A DNA stretch of 64,000 nucleotides from Paguma larvata (GCA_030068075.1 CM057841.1:34513030-34577029), one strand, 5' to 3'; shown: positions 44,914-56,881, counted from the first letter of the stretch. Made by a program: numbers and translations. The notes: a model not told the origin generated them from the sequence alone.

Positions 44914-45144
44914 CTGTAAACCGTGGCCCGTGGTCTCGGAGCCCAGGATGCTTGCTTGGGAGGGGGCTCGACGCGTGGCAAGAACAGCTCTGTCGGAGAT
45001 GCGGGGTCCAGGCCAGTGCCAGTCGTGGCAGCCAGGGGCCTCCTCCTGGCCTGGGCTGGGGTCTCTCTCCTGCCCTCCACTCCGCCCCCTCCACGGGGCC
45101 CAGCTATTCGAGCCCAGCCACACCAGGGCCGGAACCACAAACAT
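44914..45144 (-). CDS. candidate upstream alternative first coding exon of KIFC3
   Basis: On the minus strand an ATG at 45144-45142, preceded by GCCGCC, opens 77 codons (beginning MFVVPALVWLGSNSWAPWRG, ending ETTGHGLQ). They end exactly at a strong donor, TTTACAG with GTAAGAACGG (GT at 44913-44912). The exon ends in phase 0. Spliced to the KIFC3 acceptor at 7770 it reads straight through the 13 open leader codons into the KIFC3 start, giving a 90-residue extension. The patch is CpG-rich. The first twelve residues are mildly hydrophobic but too short and too polar-flanked for a clear signal peptide. The start context, donor and phase are seen; the link to KIFC3 is inference. It could equally be a noncoding first exon or coincidence. 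Confidence 0.3.
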
Positions 45145-45215
45145 GGCGGCCCGCGGCCTGGCTCACCCTGTCAGGCTGTGGGAGCGGAAGCGTCCCAACG
45201 GGAGCCGGTAATAGC
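44920..45215. promoter_or_regulatory. CpG-rich patch, possible upstream promoter
   Basis: About 300 bases rich in G+C with roughly twenty CpGs, in an otherwise CpG-poor flank. The centre (AACATGGCGGCC on plus, GGCCGCCATGTT on minus) matches the YY1 core and is one base from the TISU start-site element. It carries a minus-strand ATG-plus-donor exon candidate and, on plus, a 22-codon frame MAARGLAHPVRLWERKRPNG... ending at a stop. Confidence 0.4.
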
Positions 45216-45219
45216 CTGT

Positions 45220-45850
45220 GCCCTGGAATTTTCGGCTTGGTTCACCAATTCCTCGCTGGACCAGACGTGGCTTTGGTCCTGAACAAGGCGGCCATTCAGT
45301 CTTCACTCCAGCAATTAAAAGGCTTTGAAGGCAGGATCTCCTTCAGCCTCCAGGGACTGACTCGGGTCGCAAGCAAGGATCCTGAAGTGTTATCTCCTGG
45401 GTTTTCTAGCCGGTGTGTCTCCTCTGCGGTCCATTCGGTTTTAAGAATTGGAATGGCGACAGAACGGGGAGGGGGGCAAGAATAAAGTGAATTAGGCTCT
45501 TGACATTCAAGTGGGAACGCAAGATGCCCACCAGGGAACCTTGGTTCTCATCACCCCCCAAATCCGGCTTCGCCCCCGGCCTTCCTGCTGCGGCTAGTAG
45601 CAGCCGCCTCCCTCCCATGACTTGTGGACTCTTCCTTTCTTTCACGCCCCACATCCTATCCGCCACAACTCCGGTGGTCCCTGCCTTCGAGTATTATCCG
45701 GAATCTGACCGCTTGGCACCACCGCCTCCACGGCTCCCGCCTCCTCCGCCTGACGCTCGCAGGGGGCTCCTGCGGGTCTCCCGGCTCCAGTTCCTGACTC
45801 GCTACCCTTACGTCTCGGCTCGGCGGCCAGACCGGCGTGCTTAAATCACA
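45220..45850. other. upstream flank, no gene seen
   Basis: GC-rich unique sequence next to the CpG-rich patch; nothing recognised. Confidence 0.4.
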
Positions 45851-45859
45851 GCTGAATCG

Positions 45860-46255
45860 ACTCACACCTGCTCAGAGCCTTTGATGGCTTCCGGAGCCCT
45901 TGGGAGTAAAAGCCTGAGTCTTATGGGCGGGAGGCGGGGGCAGGGGCACTCGAGGCCTCTCTGCTCTGATTTGCCACCACTCTCCACTCCTCCACCTTGC
46001 TCTGGACATCCACCAGGCACCCTCAGGGTCTTCGCACCGGCGTTTCCTCTACCCGGATGCCCTTTGCCCAGATACCCACATGGCTCCCTCCCTCCCCGCC
46101 TTCACACCCGCTCAGATTCTTGTCTCAAGGAGATGCACCCTGAGTGCCTTACCTTTCCTCACCCCATCTGCCATCTTTGCCCCCCCATCTCCCCCACCTT
46201 GCCCTTGTTTTTCTTGTCCCCTTCACAGCACTCAATCCCCCTGGCGTGCTAAATG
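45860..46255 (+). repeat. L2 LINE fragment
   Basis: cctttgatggcttccggagc, cttgctctggacatccacca and cagattcttgtctcaaggag follow L2 order. Confidence 0.75.
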
Positions 46256-46259
46256 ACGG

Positions 46260-47505
46260 ACTTAGCGGTTGTCCCTAATGTTCAGGTCTGTTCTCCTCTC
46301 TGAGGGGGGTACGCCGTACAGGGTGGGGGTCTTTGCCTATTTTGGGTGCCAGCGTATCTCGGGCAGCTGTACGGAGCCTGGCGTGTGGAGGGGGCTCAGT
46401 AAAGATATGAAAGGAAAGGGGGGCCCTTCGAGACACAGAATTCCTGTTAAATCAAGATGAGATAGAGCACAGAGGAAATCTTTTGCATTTTCCAAGTCCT
46501 CAGGGAGCTTCGAAGGCAAAGAGGGAGGGAGGGAGGAGCTGGAGCCCTGGTAAACACCCTCCCCCACACACAGCAATTTGTGAGCCTATGCCCACCCCCA
46601 CCCCAACAGAGAAAGGAGGTCCTTGACCTCCAGGGGCCCTTAGCCAGGTGCAGAGAGAGCTCCACTCCTGTCCCAAATCTCCCTCCACCCACTAGGACCT
46701 CAGCTGGCAGGGCTCTTGGCTCCAAACCCAGGATCGGGCTGGGAGAAGCAGACCAAGACGTAGGCTCCATCTTTCCCTACCTGTGGCCTCTCAGCCGCCT
46801 CCCACCTGGACGCCAGGCTTTGCAGGCAGTCAGCTTTTCTAAATAAACGTGTTGATTGCTGAAGAGAAAGAATGTTACAGAGAGATCCTGGCAGAAGCTA
46901 ATTCTCTGCAGGGGTTGCAGTACCGTGTCCTGCTGGGAAATGTAGCCACCCAAGCGGGAGCGGCCCCGTCTCTTGTCCAACCCATCCTGGCCCCAACTCG
47001 TTAATGAATCCGGTCACAGACAGCCGGTCTCCCTCCTCTCTCTCCCTCTCCATCTGGGTGTTAAGACGAAAAGCAGATTAGAAATGTCACTCCCTCGGCT
47101 GGGTCCACGCTGCACCATCCGTCCACACTTGTCCGTCCCGCCAGGTGCAACTGCCTTCCCCAAACAAACACTCCGGTGCTGAGTTCCGAAAATCTTCTCC
47201 TTATGTGAATTTCATGAGCCCAACTATGACTGGGGGGAACTCTTTCATGAGCAAAGAAATGATCAATCAAAAAGAGTTTGTTTTCCTTTGCAACTCTGAA
47301 TAGAGTCTGTACATCTAGGATGCGCATAGGACCTGCCCCACTTCCTGTTGTAGGCAGGCCAGATACATCCCGTAAGAGAGTCTGCAGAAGACAGGAGCGT
47401 GGAACAGACGATTAAGGCTTCTTTTCCTTCATCTTATTGTTCGAGAGTATATCTTTCAGATTCAGGCCAGATGCCAGAAGACCCCTTCGCGAAGCATTTT
47501 TGAAA
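46260..47505. other. upstream flank, no gene seen
   Basis: Unique sequence; nothing recognised. Confidence 0.4.
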
Positions 47506-47511
47506 TACTCT

Positions 47512-47630
47512 GGGGACACCTGGTTGGCTCAGTCATTAGGGCATGAGCCTCTTGATCTCAGAGTCGTGAGTTTGAGTCCCACGTTGGGGGTAGAGATTAC
47601 TAAAAAAAAAAAAGTAACTTAAAAAAAAAA
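47512..47630 (+). mobile_element. CAN-SINE, short form
   Basis: ggggacacctggttggctca through gggtagagattactaaaaaa and A-rich tail. Confidence 0.9.
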
Positions 47631-47639
47631 GGAAGAATC

Positions 47640-48810
47640 TGAAAAATTATTGTTGGAGCATCTTTGTCTCTAAAAATAAGTCAGAAACTGAAGTTTTAAT
47701 ATTAAGTCATTTTTTTATCTAATGGTCAAAAATGCCACACATTTGGGGGCGTCTACTAGTTATAAGCTCATTTTTGTCCGCTTGGGTGTTTGTTTGTTAG
47801 GCTGATGCCTTTGGGAAGGAAGAAGTGTCCCAGAGTCATCATTTTCTTTAGTATAAAGCTGGGAGCAAACAAGGCATGATGTATCTGATTGAAGAAGGAC
47901 CGCCCGGAGAGATGAAATTCAGGACCCGTGTTAAGGCACCTGGTGAACCTCATTTTCTATTCTGTGTGCAGAGTCCCAAAGCCTCTCTCTCACCAAACAG
48001 AAGCCCTGAGAATCACTCCACAGCGTTTTTAACATGAGATGGACTGCATCTTTATGCTTATGATACCTTCAGGCAGCCTTAAAGAAAAACTGCAAAGGTT
48101 CAGGCGTAATTGTTCAAGATTGTGAAAATTCTGTCAGAAGAAAAAAAAAATCTAAACAATTTTGATTGCCTGGAGACAGTGATCTTCAACTTTATATTGT
48201 GTAAGAAAAATATTCACAGAAAACTAAGCTTTGTAAAAGTTCTACGATGATTTGATTTCATCTTTTTCTCCCCTCGATGAAACGTTAATGCTAAAATCCT
48301 AAAATTGTTCTCCCCGCAGATGTCTTAAGTAGCTCACTTTTTATGTGCCTTTTAACAAGCAGAAAACAATAGTACTGAGTGATCAGATGGTAGGAGGGAT
48401 TAGCAGAGAGAGCTTATTTAGCAATAAGCTTTAGAGGTTTATACCTATAGCTCCCTTAGTCGGAAACTGGGTCTCCTATTGGTGGAGACAAAACCCCTGT
48501 TAACCAATCCAAGGCAAATACCGTAACCATCTCTTAGTGATTGGTGGTCCCAGCAGCAAGGGTGAATTGTAAGCAAGCCCAGAAATGAATCCCAGGTTTT
48601 CATTCGTCAATTTTTTCCCTGCAGATCAGTTTCATGGAGGTAAATTACCTCGTAGAAAATGGCGAGGCAAACTTAGGCCAGATCAATTGTGATAAATTCC
48701 TCTGTGTGTGTATCTGTGAAGGCATTGTCTTTGTCGTTACTGATGGAATTATTTTAAAGCACTTACTAATGTGCTCGGTCGGTACTTTTGTAGTGGCACT
48801 TTAAGAATCT
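47640..48810. other. AT-rich unique flank with CCAAT cluster
   Basis: No repeat recognised. Three CCAAT/ATTGG pentamers lie within 67 bases at 48478-48544. Confidence 0.45.
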
Positions 48811-48819
48811 GAAAGTCAG

Positions 48820-49114
48820 GGGGCGCTTGGGTGGGCTTAGTCGGTTAAGCGTCTGACCCTTTGTTTTGGCTTAGTTCATGATCTTGCAGTTGTGAAATGC
48901 AGCCGGAGTTGGGCTCTGTGCTGACAGGGTGGGGCCTGTTTGGGATTCTCTCTGTCCCTCTCTCTCTCTCTGCTCCTCCCCTGCACTGCTCCCCAAATAA
49001 AGAAATAAACTTGAAAGAAAAGAAAGAAAGAAAGAAAGAAAGAAGAAAGAAAGAGGAAGGAAGGAAGGAAGGAAGGAAGGAAGGAAGGAAGGGAGGAAGG
49101 AAGGAAGGGAGGAA

Positions 49115-49168
<54 letters not shown>

Positions 49169-49177
49169 AGGAAAGAA
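48820..49177 (+). mobile_element. CAN-SINE with expanded (GAAA)n/(GGAA)n tail
   Basis: Head gggcgcttgggtgggcttag, CT domain, then about 170 bases of GAAA and GGAA repeats. Flanking AAAGTCAG at 48812-48819 and 49178-49185 encloses the tail. Confidence 0.92.
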
Positions 49178-49191
49178 AAAGTCAGTATAGT

Positions 49192-49423
49192 CTTTTTTTT
49201 TAATTTTTCTAATGTTTATTTTTCAGAGAGAGACAGAGTGCAAGCTGGGGAGAGGCAGAGGGAGAGGGAGACACAGCATCCGAAGCAGGCTCCAGGCTCT
49301 GAGTTGTCAGCACACAGCCGGACGTGGGGCTCGAACTCACAGACCACGAGATCATGACCTGAGGTCGCGAGATCATGACCTGAGCTGAAGTCAAGGCTTA
49401 ACCCACCGAGCCACCAGCCGCCC
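49192..49423 (-). mobile_element. CAN-SINE with internal duplication
   Basis: aatgtttatttttcagagag through gagccaccagccgcccc. The motif cgagatcatgacctgag occurs twice in tandem near 49347-49385. Confidence 0.93.
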
Positions 49424-49429
49424 CTGTAA

Positions 49430-49845
49430 TGGGAAATATTTTAAAGGGGGAAACTTTATTTCGGGAGAGAGAATTTTCTTTTCCTCCTTCGCTTAGTGAT
49501 GAAAATCTGAGTAAAACACGCTGGGAAAGACCAGGACGCACCTGAGATCTGTGACTTCTTTAAAGAATGAGTCATCCATTGTGCTGGGAACTCGGCGGGA
49601 CAGTGTCAATCTAGACACTCATGTGCTTTGGTTTCAGGAAATTTCCTGTGTTTTTTCTCTGATAGTTTTCTTCCCTCCATATTCTTGGTTTTCTCTGGAA
49701 TGCCTTTGGATCCCTTTTTGGCTTTCCTAATTTGATTCCACCTTTCTTTTCTATGTACCATCTTCAACTTTTTGTTCTAGCTCCTGAGACATTTCCTCAA
49801 CGGTATCTTCCAACCTACCTATTGATTCTCCTGCCTCACATATAT
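49430..49845. other. upstream flank, no gene seen
   Basis: Unique AT-rich sequence; nothing recognised. Confidence 0.4.
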
Positions 49846-49849
49846 TTAA

Positions 49850-50046
49850 GTCTATTTATTTGAGAGAAACAGAAACGGCATGAGTGGGGGATGGGGAGAG
49901 AGAGAGGAGAGAGAGAAAATCCCAAGCAGGCTCCACACCGTCAGCACAGAACCCGATGCAGGGCTCAAACTCACAAAACTCTGAGATCCTGACCTGAGCC
50001 AAAACCAAGAGTCAGACACTTTACCGACTGAGCAACCCACGCGCCC
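49850..50046 (-). mobile_element. CAN-SINE
   Basis: gtctatttatttgagagaaa through gactgagcaacccacgcgcccc. Confidence 0.93.
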
Positions 50047-50049
50047 CTA

Positions 50050-51135
50050 TTTTTTTTTAATTTCCCAGCTGTTTTTCTTGTTTTTTGAATCTTTATTTAT
50101 TACCTTAATGCATTCCAAGTGTGCAATTGCATCTCATCTCTCTGGGACTATTAATTATAGGGTTTGGGTTTTTTCTTTCTCTCTCTCCTACTGTTTGGAT
50201 TGCCTGTTTTCTCTTTCTTTTTTCCTGTTTGCTTTGTGTTGGTATCTATTTGTCAGCTAGAGACTTCCTACTACATTATTCTTGACTTTCTGTTCATACT
50301 TACGGGTGGGGTACTACAAACGCAATCGAAGCTGTCTGTGCGGCTGGAGCTTCTGGTTGGAGGACTTCCTCACGGGTGAGGCTGGGACATTTCACTGGAG
50401 AGCCTCGATTGTTGGTTTTCTTAGGTCCTTTCTCTTGAGCTGGTCAGTTTCCCCACAAGTGGGCAATCCTGTCTCCTGCAGAGGTTGGATACAATCCTGC
50501 GTGCCAATATTCTGAGACCTAAGAGAGAAGGAGACCAGAGGTCTCATTGCCCAGAGTCAGATTTTGACTTCACCCCATTTGGGGTTCGGGGCCTCATCGG
50601 CCCGGTCCTCCATGCAGGTCTTTCTAAGTCCAGATTTCCTGACGCCTTTTGTCCGATGTTTTCCCTCTTCTCTTATCTCCATCTTTATGGATTTTACATT
50701 TTATGCCTTTTGCGGTCATTTCATAAAGGTTCAGGGAGGGCTGGAAACGGACGCATGTGCTCAAGCCTTCATACTTAACTAGAAATCTTACACATTCATT
50801 TTTACTTCGAGAGGGTTGGTGCAAAGCACATTCATATTAGGGACAATAATTGTTCCATAAATTCCAAAGGGCCCAAGTGGGAAAGAGTAAAGAAAACATA
50901 TGTGCCGAAAGGATTTCTACATCCCACTTCAAGTGGCAGAATATCTTTCCTAAGTAGACTGCGCAATTTCGACATGTATACTGTAATTCCTGGAGCAATT
51001 TCAAATTGTTTTCTAGAATATTTCTTTGAATAGAAAAGCTAGAGCTTTTTGGTTTAGAACTAAAACTAGTATGCCCCAATATACTAATACAAAATTTCTT
51101 TGTAGAGGAGAACCATACAAAGAAATATAATGAAA
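50050..51135. other. AT-rich sequence, possibly old repeat
   Basis: T-rich on plus to about 50300, then mixed. It has the texture of an old LINE or LTR remnant but I cannot assign it. Confidence 0.3.
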
Positions 51136-51139
51136 CATC

Positions 51140-52985
51140 CAATAGATATTTTTAAGTGGCATACAAAAAAAATGCCCAAATAACCTAAAAGGAAGGGCAA
51201 AAAGAAAAACAAAGAATGAAGAGGACAATAGAAAACAAATAATAAAATGGTAGACGTAAAATCAAACATATTGATAATTACATTAAACATAGATAGTCTA
51301 AACAAACGGATTAAAAGACAGAAACTGGTAAATGGAGTTTTAAAAAGATCTAACTACATGCTGCCTATGAGAAACCTACTTTACATATAGTGGTGTCGGT
51401 ATATGAAAAGCATAAAGAGGGAAAAATATATACCATGCTGACAAAAAGCAGGAGAGGCTACAACAATATCAGACAAAGTAAATTTCAGAGCAAGGAAGTT
51501 TCCAGGGAAAAAGACCTTACCTAATGACAAGAGGGTCACCTTACCAAGAAAATGTAACCATCTTAAACGCATAGGCACCTGAGAACAGAGCTTCAAAATG
51601 CACGCAGCAAAGACTGATAGAACTAAAAGAAAAAAACGGACAAATCTCCAATTATAGTTAGAGACTTCAATGCGTCTCTCAGTAATTAATAGAACCATTG
51701 GCAGAAAATCATCAAGGGCATAGAAGTGAGTATCATCACCAGCCAACCGACTCTAATTAACATCTGTGGAATATTCCAGCCAGTAACGGTACATATTCTT
51801 TTGAAGTGCACATACAACATTCGCCATGATTGACCGTGTTCCGGGTCCTGAAACAAACTGTAATCATTGTTAAAGAATGGAAATCCCATGAAGCATGTTC
51901 TCTGACCATATAGGAATTAAGCTAGAAATCAATAGAAAATATCGGGCAGAGCTCTAAGTATTTGGAAATTAAACAACACATTTCCAAATAATACGTGAAC
52001 CAAAACTGAAGTCTCAACAGAAATTAGAAAATATTTTAAATGGAATGAAAATGGAAACACAACATATGAAAATTGGCGGGATGCAAATAAGAGGTGCTTA
52101 GAGGAAAATGTATAGATGCTTATACTAGAAAAGGTCTCAACCCTAAAAGCTAAGCTTCCACCTTAAGAAACTAGGATAAGAATAGGGATGCCTGGGTGGC
52201 TCAGCGGTTAAGCATCCAACTTTGGCTCAGGTCGTGATCTCACAGTTCGTGGGTTCAAACCCCGCATCGGGCTCTGTGCTGACAGCCCAGAGCCTGGAGC
52301 CTGCTTCGGATTCTGTGTCTCCCTCTCTCTGTCTCTCCCCTGCTTGCAGTCTGCCTCTCTCTCTCTCTCTCTCAGAAAGAAATAAAGATTAAAAAATAAA
52401 AAGAAAGAAACAAGGATAAGAATAAAATAAATCTAAAGCAAACAAAAGCAAGAAAAAAATAAAGTTAAGAGCAGAAACCAATAAAATTTACACTGGAAAA
52501 ATAATAGGGCAAGCCAATAAAACCAAAAGCTAGTTTTTTGAAAAGGTCAATAAAACTAATAGACCTCTAGCCAGATGGACAAACAAAAGAAGAGAGTAGA
52601 CAGAAATCACCAATATCAGAACTGAGACCCCCCCCCACTGACATTTTAGGGATAATACTAAGGAAATATTACAAACAACTCTACTCATATAAGTTTGGCA
52701 ACTTAGATGAAATAGACCAATTCCTTAAAACCACAAACTACCAAAACTTACCCAAGAAGAAATGGACACACTAAATAGTTCTATATCTGTTATGAGAAAT
52801 TAACTTTATATCCAGATCCTTCTGGAAAAACAAAACAAAACAAAAATTCAGGGCCAGAAGTTCACTGGTGAATTCTACCTAGAGATGAGGTCACACCAGT
52901 TCTGCATAATCTCTTCCAGAAAATAGACAAGAGATGTCTCCCAACTTCCGTTACAAGGTCAGCATCACTGATACCAATGAGCCCA
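51140..52985 (+). mobile_element. LINE-1 ORF2 fragment (5' and 3' truncated)
   Basis: Sense-strand L1 ORF2-type sequence in order: attacattaaacatagatag, atctaactacatgctgccta, tcagacaaagtaaatttcag, gacttcaatgcgtctctcag, ctctgaccatataggaatta, gaaattaaacaacacatttc, ttcactggtgaattctacct and ctcttccagaaaatagacaa. Many stops and indels break the frame, so it is inactive. A CAN-SINE interrupts it at 52185. Confidence 0.9.
52185..52412 (+). mobile_element. CAN-SINE inserted in LINE-1
   Basis: Full copy. Duplication AGGATAAGAATA at 52173-52184 and 52413-52424, taken from the LINE-1. Confidence 0.96.
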
Positions 52986-52989
52986 GAAT

Positions 52990-54480
52990 TTTGGTGTTAG
53001 TAATACCAGGACATTTCATATATCATAAAATCCATTTTCTAAAGATAGGTCAGGGCTTTCCTTTCAAGGTCGGGTGGCACAGACCCACTCTCCCTGGGGC
53101 TGTGTGTCTTTCTAAAGGGCTTCAGAGGGAAACGCATATTATCCTGGGTGTCACCAGCCTCCCCAGGAAACAGAGTGAAATGGAAGGGCAGACATCAGCA
53201 TCCCTAAGACGCCAGCCCTCCCTGCTTCGGAAAGCTTATTTCTGCACCTTGTTCTCAGTCCCCTGACTTCAACCTGGCCTTCCGAAATTCTTCTCTCAAT
53301 TTTCACTTCCCAGAGTCTCCTCAGACCCCACCTCCCCCTGCATAAAATAATATGCAGGACCATGGCCACCTGAGAGTTAGATTTTCTCAAAGCCGTGGCT
53401 ACCCTACAATTTTACTGTGGTGGGCAGCAAAGATCCAGAGAGGAGAGGCAAAGCCTTTCTAGAAATGTCTTCGCTAAAGACGCTTATTTTCCACACACCA
53501 AAAATAGTTTACTAATGCGTACTCTTTTGCTTCTTTTCCCTGCTTCCACTTCCAAATTTGAGAAAAGTTCGGTAGAGCAGTTAAAACGGCAGGATGACTT
53601 TAGTTAGGAATAAAAAGGGTAGTAGTGAAAGAGATACACTAATTACAGCTGTTCTCACCGAGCTTTCAGAAGCTCCCCCAGGGGCTCATCCGTCCCTGCC
53701 GAGCTGCCACAGACCCCAAGATTATGTTGTCTACGGTGGCCTTAGAAATTCCCCCCCACAGTTCCCCTTCTAGACTCCCTGAGTAATAGTGAGAATGGGT
53801 TGGGGGGGGGGGGATGCGTAGGTAACTAAAAACCCTGAACCACTGGTTTCATTTCAAAATACATGACCTACAAAACAACAAACAAACAAACAAGCAAACC
53901 GCGAGTGTGGCAGATGACGGGCTCCTCGTGCCTACCAAGGAAATCACAGAAGGGCAGAGTGAAGTGTAGAAAACCGACTGGACATACGAACGAAATTAAC
54001 CTGTATTTGCACGCATCGCCACGGTCCACCTATCTCAATGTCCTTCCCTCTGATTCCTCCGAGGACGGAGTTGTTGGTCTCCTAGGTCACACGGGGTTGA
54101 CTGGAGCAGAGAGCAGCCCTGGAGGGTCTCAAGGAGACATTGCTGGTGGTAGGAGGAACTGTGGTCCAGGGAGCTGGCGCCTCCCCAGCAGTCGCTGGTG
54201 ACCAGCGTGTCCACCGTGGTACAAAGGAGACGAGTGGGGGGTGGGGGGGGGCACAAGGATGCGGTGTGAGCAACATAATCTTTTCCTGCAGGTAAAATCG
54301 TCTCCAGCTCAGGGAATGGGAGTACCGGTCAGTGGTGTGTACAGACCATTGAAGAGTGAGGATGAGCTTTTGGGGCCAAGTCCTGGTGCGCTGGGCTCTC
54401 TCGGGCTGCCTGTGTCCGGGAGCTTTTCTGTTCCTCATGGGTCACCTCAGAGACACTTCCCTTCACCTCTTTCTAAACTA
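52990..54480. other. upstream flank, no gene seen
   Basis: Unique sequence with a G run near 53800 and a (CAAA)n run at 53877-53896. Nothing recognised. Confidence 0.4.
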
Positions 54481-54483
54481 AGT

Positions 54484-55075
54484 ACGTAAAAGCTTGGTTT
54501 GCAAGCATAATTCATTCCGGAAACATGGACTTGTATGTCAAAGCGAATTTCCCCATAAAAAATGATGGAAATTCGGAAAATTCATTCTACAATCCCAAAA
54601 TAGTCATATAAAAATGATTATAATACTGTAATATAATACGAGATAATAAAGAAAATACAAAATCTAAAGAAAAATAAACAAATTTGCCTGGACTTGCCTT
54701 GGAAAACCTTCGTGGCTGGTGGGAGAGAGACAAGAGAGAGGAGGGTCATTGTGTAGGACGACTGTCACTGTCGCTAACGGAATCGCTGCTCTCTATCGGC
54801 CCAATGGAATCTTTTTCTTCTCACGCAACTATAACAAGGAACCTATCCAATGACACTCTTGCCTCCTTTTGAGGGTTTCACGGAAATGGGACATCGCATT
54901 GACAACCACTACAATCCCGCAGTGAGAGAGAGAAGAACCATGGGCTCGGTCGTGATCATGTGACCTTCGGTGGCGCCTACTACTCGTATTGCAAGACATT
55001 GCTCGTTGATCAAGTTAAAATGTGTTAGAAATGTTTGCCCGTCTCGCGGAACACTCACACCATCAAGTAATCTGT
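54484..55075. mobile_element. old DNA-transposon-like element
   Basis: Left part aaagcttggtttgcaagcat, ttcattccggaaacatggac and tgtatgtcaaagcgaatttc; right part ctcgttgatcaagttaaaat and ttgcccgtctcgcggaacac. Such lines are typical of a widespread Tc1/mariner-like non-autonomous element. Family name uncertain; no intact transposase. Confidence 0.5.
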
Positions 55076-55581
55076 GCGTTTAATTAAAAATTAATTTCAT
55101 CAATGCTTTGTAAGTACCTCAAGCACTAGGCCTGTAACAACCCTCTAAGGATATTGGTTACAACCCAAATCACCTTGGACGAGCCCTTCAGAGTCTGTTC
55201 CCGGCTTCCAGGACTGCCAGCCACCACTTTGCCGCTGCCCTTTGGGCTCGGCCACAGCCTGCGGTTCCCCAGAAAGCCTCACCACCTTCCCCCACGCTCT
55301 CTTCCCTGCATCCCGTTTCTCAGCCTGTAAGCCCTGTGTCCTCCAGCCTCTAACATTATCTCCCTCAAGTCTTCCCTTTGAGTTCCTCAAGCAGCTGGTG
55401 GCACGTTCCTCCAAATGACCAAGGCGTGCTATGGTCACCTCTCTTACAGAGTCTTTGATTTAGCGTGATTTTTGTTCCATTTCTGTATTTCTTAAGAGCA
55501 TATGAATTCACAGAACCCTTGTCTAATTTATTTTTAAATTCTCAGTGCCTAGCATTGTGCGAAACCAAAGGCAAGGATTCA

Positions 55582-55742
55582 GGGGTGCCTGGTTGACTTA
55601 GTTAAGCACCCAACTCTTGATTTCGGCTCAGGTCACCATCCCGGGGTCGTGGGATCAAGCCCCAAGTCAGGCTCCATGCTGGGCGTGGAACCTGCTTAGA
55701 ATTCTCTCTCTCTCTCTCTCTCTCTCCCTCTGCCCCTTCCCT

Positions 55743-55779
<37 letters not shown>

Positions 55780-55800
55780 ATAAATAAACATTTAAAAGAA
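55582..55800 (+). mobile_element. CAN-SINE with expanded (TC)n
   Basis: ggggtgcctggttgacttag, then two TC runs (55704-55726, 55748-55777), then caaaataaataaacattt. Confidence 0.93.
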
Positions 55801-55804
55801 AAAG

Positions 55805-56595
55805 TTAAGTATTCAATAGCCGCTTCGTAGATGTATGAATGAGCAAATGACTGAATGAACAAATGAACAGTACCCGGCAATGCCAGAGTCTCTGTCTGCG
55901 AAGCGAATCTGACCTCCTCTCTCTCTGAACTGCATTCGTTCCCGGCGATGAGTTTACACGGAAGCGGTTAACAAACAAGAAACAAACAAACAAAATGAAG
56001 TAGCAGCAGAAGGGAGCCGTGGAGGGGACCCTGGCAAATCACTTATTTTCACGGAGTTTCTGTTTCCTCATTTGTGAAACAAAAGTGCTGCCGGGAGGCG
56101 CTTGGAAGGAATCTTCCAGTTCTCCAATTCCAGCTGGCGGGGCTCCGGGAACAACCACTTTCCTGAGCCCGGGCTGCGATAACCCGAGTCTTAGCACCAT
56201 CTAGTGATAGACGGGCCCAGCAGCAGTGGGGAGAAAGGCTGGGGAGCGGGGACCGCGGGTGCAAGAAGGAGACCCTGAGCTTAATTATTTTATGAGGCAG
56301 CAAGAAATTAGGTCAAATGCGAAGTTAAGCCAAGACGCCTAACTTGGGTGACGCCGAGTCCTTTCTGCTGGTGATGGTATAACGAGTAAGCCTCAGAACA
56401 TGTAAGAAGCAGCCAGCTCGGATCCTTAAAATGTGAAAAAGTCAAGAAAACAACTCCTGTGTGCCGTGGTCCTCTTGTTCCTTTACTAAGTCACCGCTGG
56501 TCCCAATTAATTCTTTTCCTTGGGAGGGAACATACTTTTGAAGAACTGATGGCATAGAACTCTAAAACCCCAATAAAAGCACAAATTATTTCATT
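55805..56595. other. upstream flank, no gene seen
   Basis: Unique sequence; nothing recognised. Confidence 0.4.
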
Positions 56596-56602
56596 AAGAG
56601 TA

Positions 56603-56805
56603 GGGGCACCTGGGTGGCTCCGTCAGTTAAGCAGCCGACTTCAGCTCAGGTCATGATCTTACGGTGTGTGAGTTCGAGCCCCGCACTGGGCTCTGTGCTG
56701 ATGGCTCAGAGCCTGGAGCCTGTTTCAGATTCTGTGTCTGCCTCTCTCTCCGCCCCTTCCCCTGCTCACGCTCTGTCTCTCAAAAATAAATAAACGTTAA
56801 AAAAA
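56603..56805 (+). mobile_element. CAN-SINE
   Basis: ggggcacctgggtggctccg through caaaaataaataaacgtta; short duplication agagta. Confidence 0.95.
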
Positions 56806-56881
56806 AGAGTATATATGTCTTTTTCATATGCCTTTTTTTTAAACCTTCATCAGAGTGTGATAAAAGAAACATTAAAAATCT

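Noticed and set aside
51140..52985. possible active LINE-1
   Set aside because: Truncated at both ends, frame broken by many stops and interrupted by a SINE.
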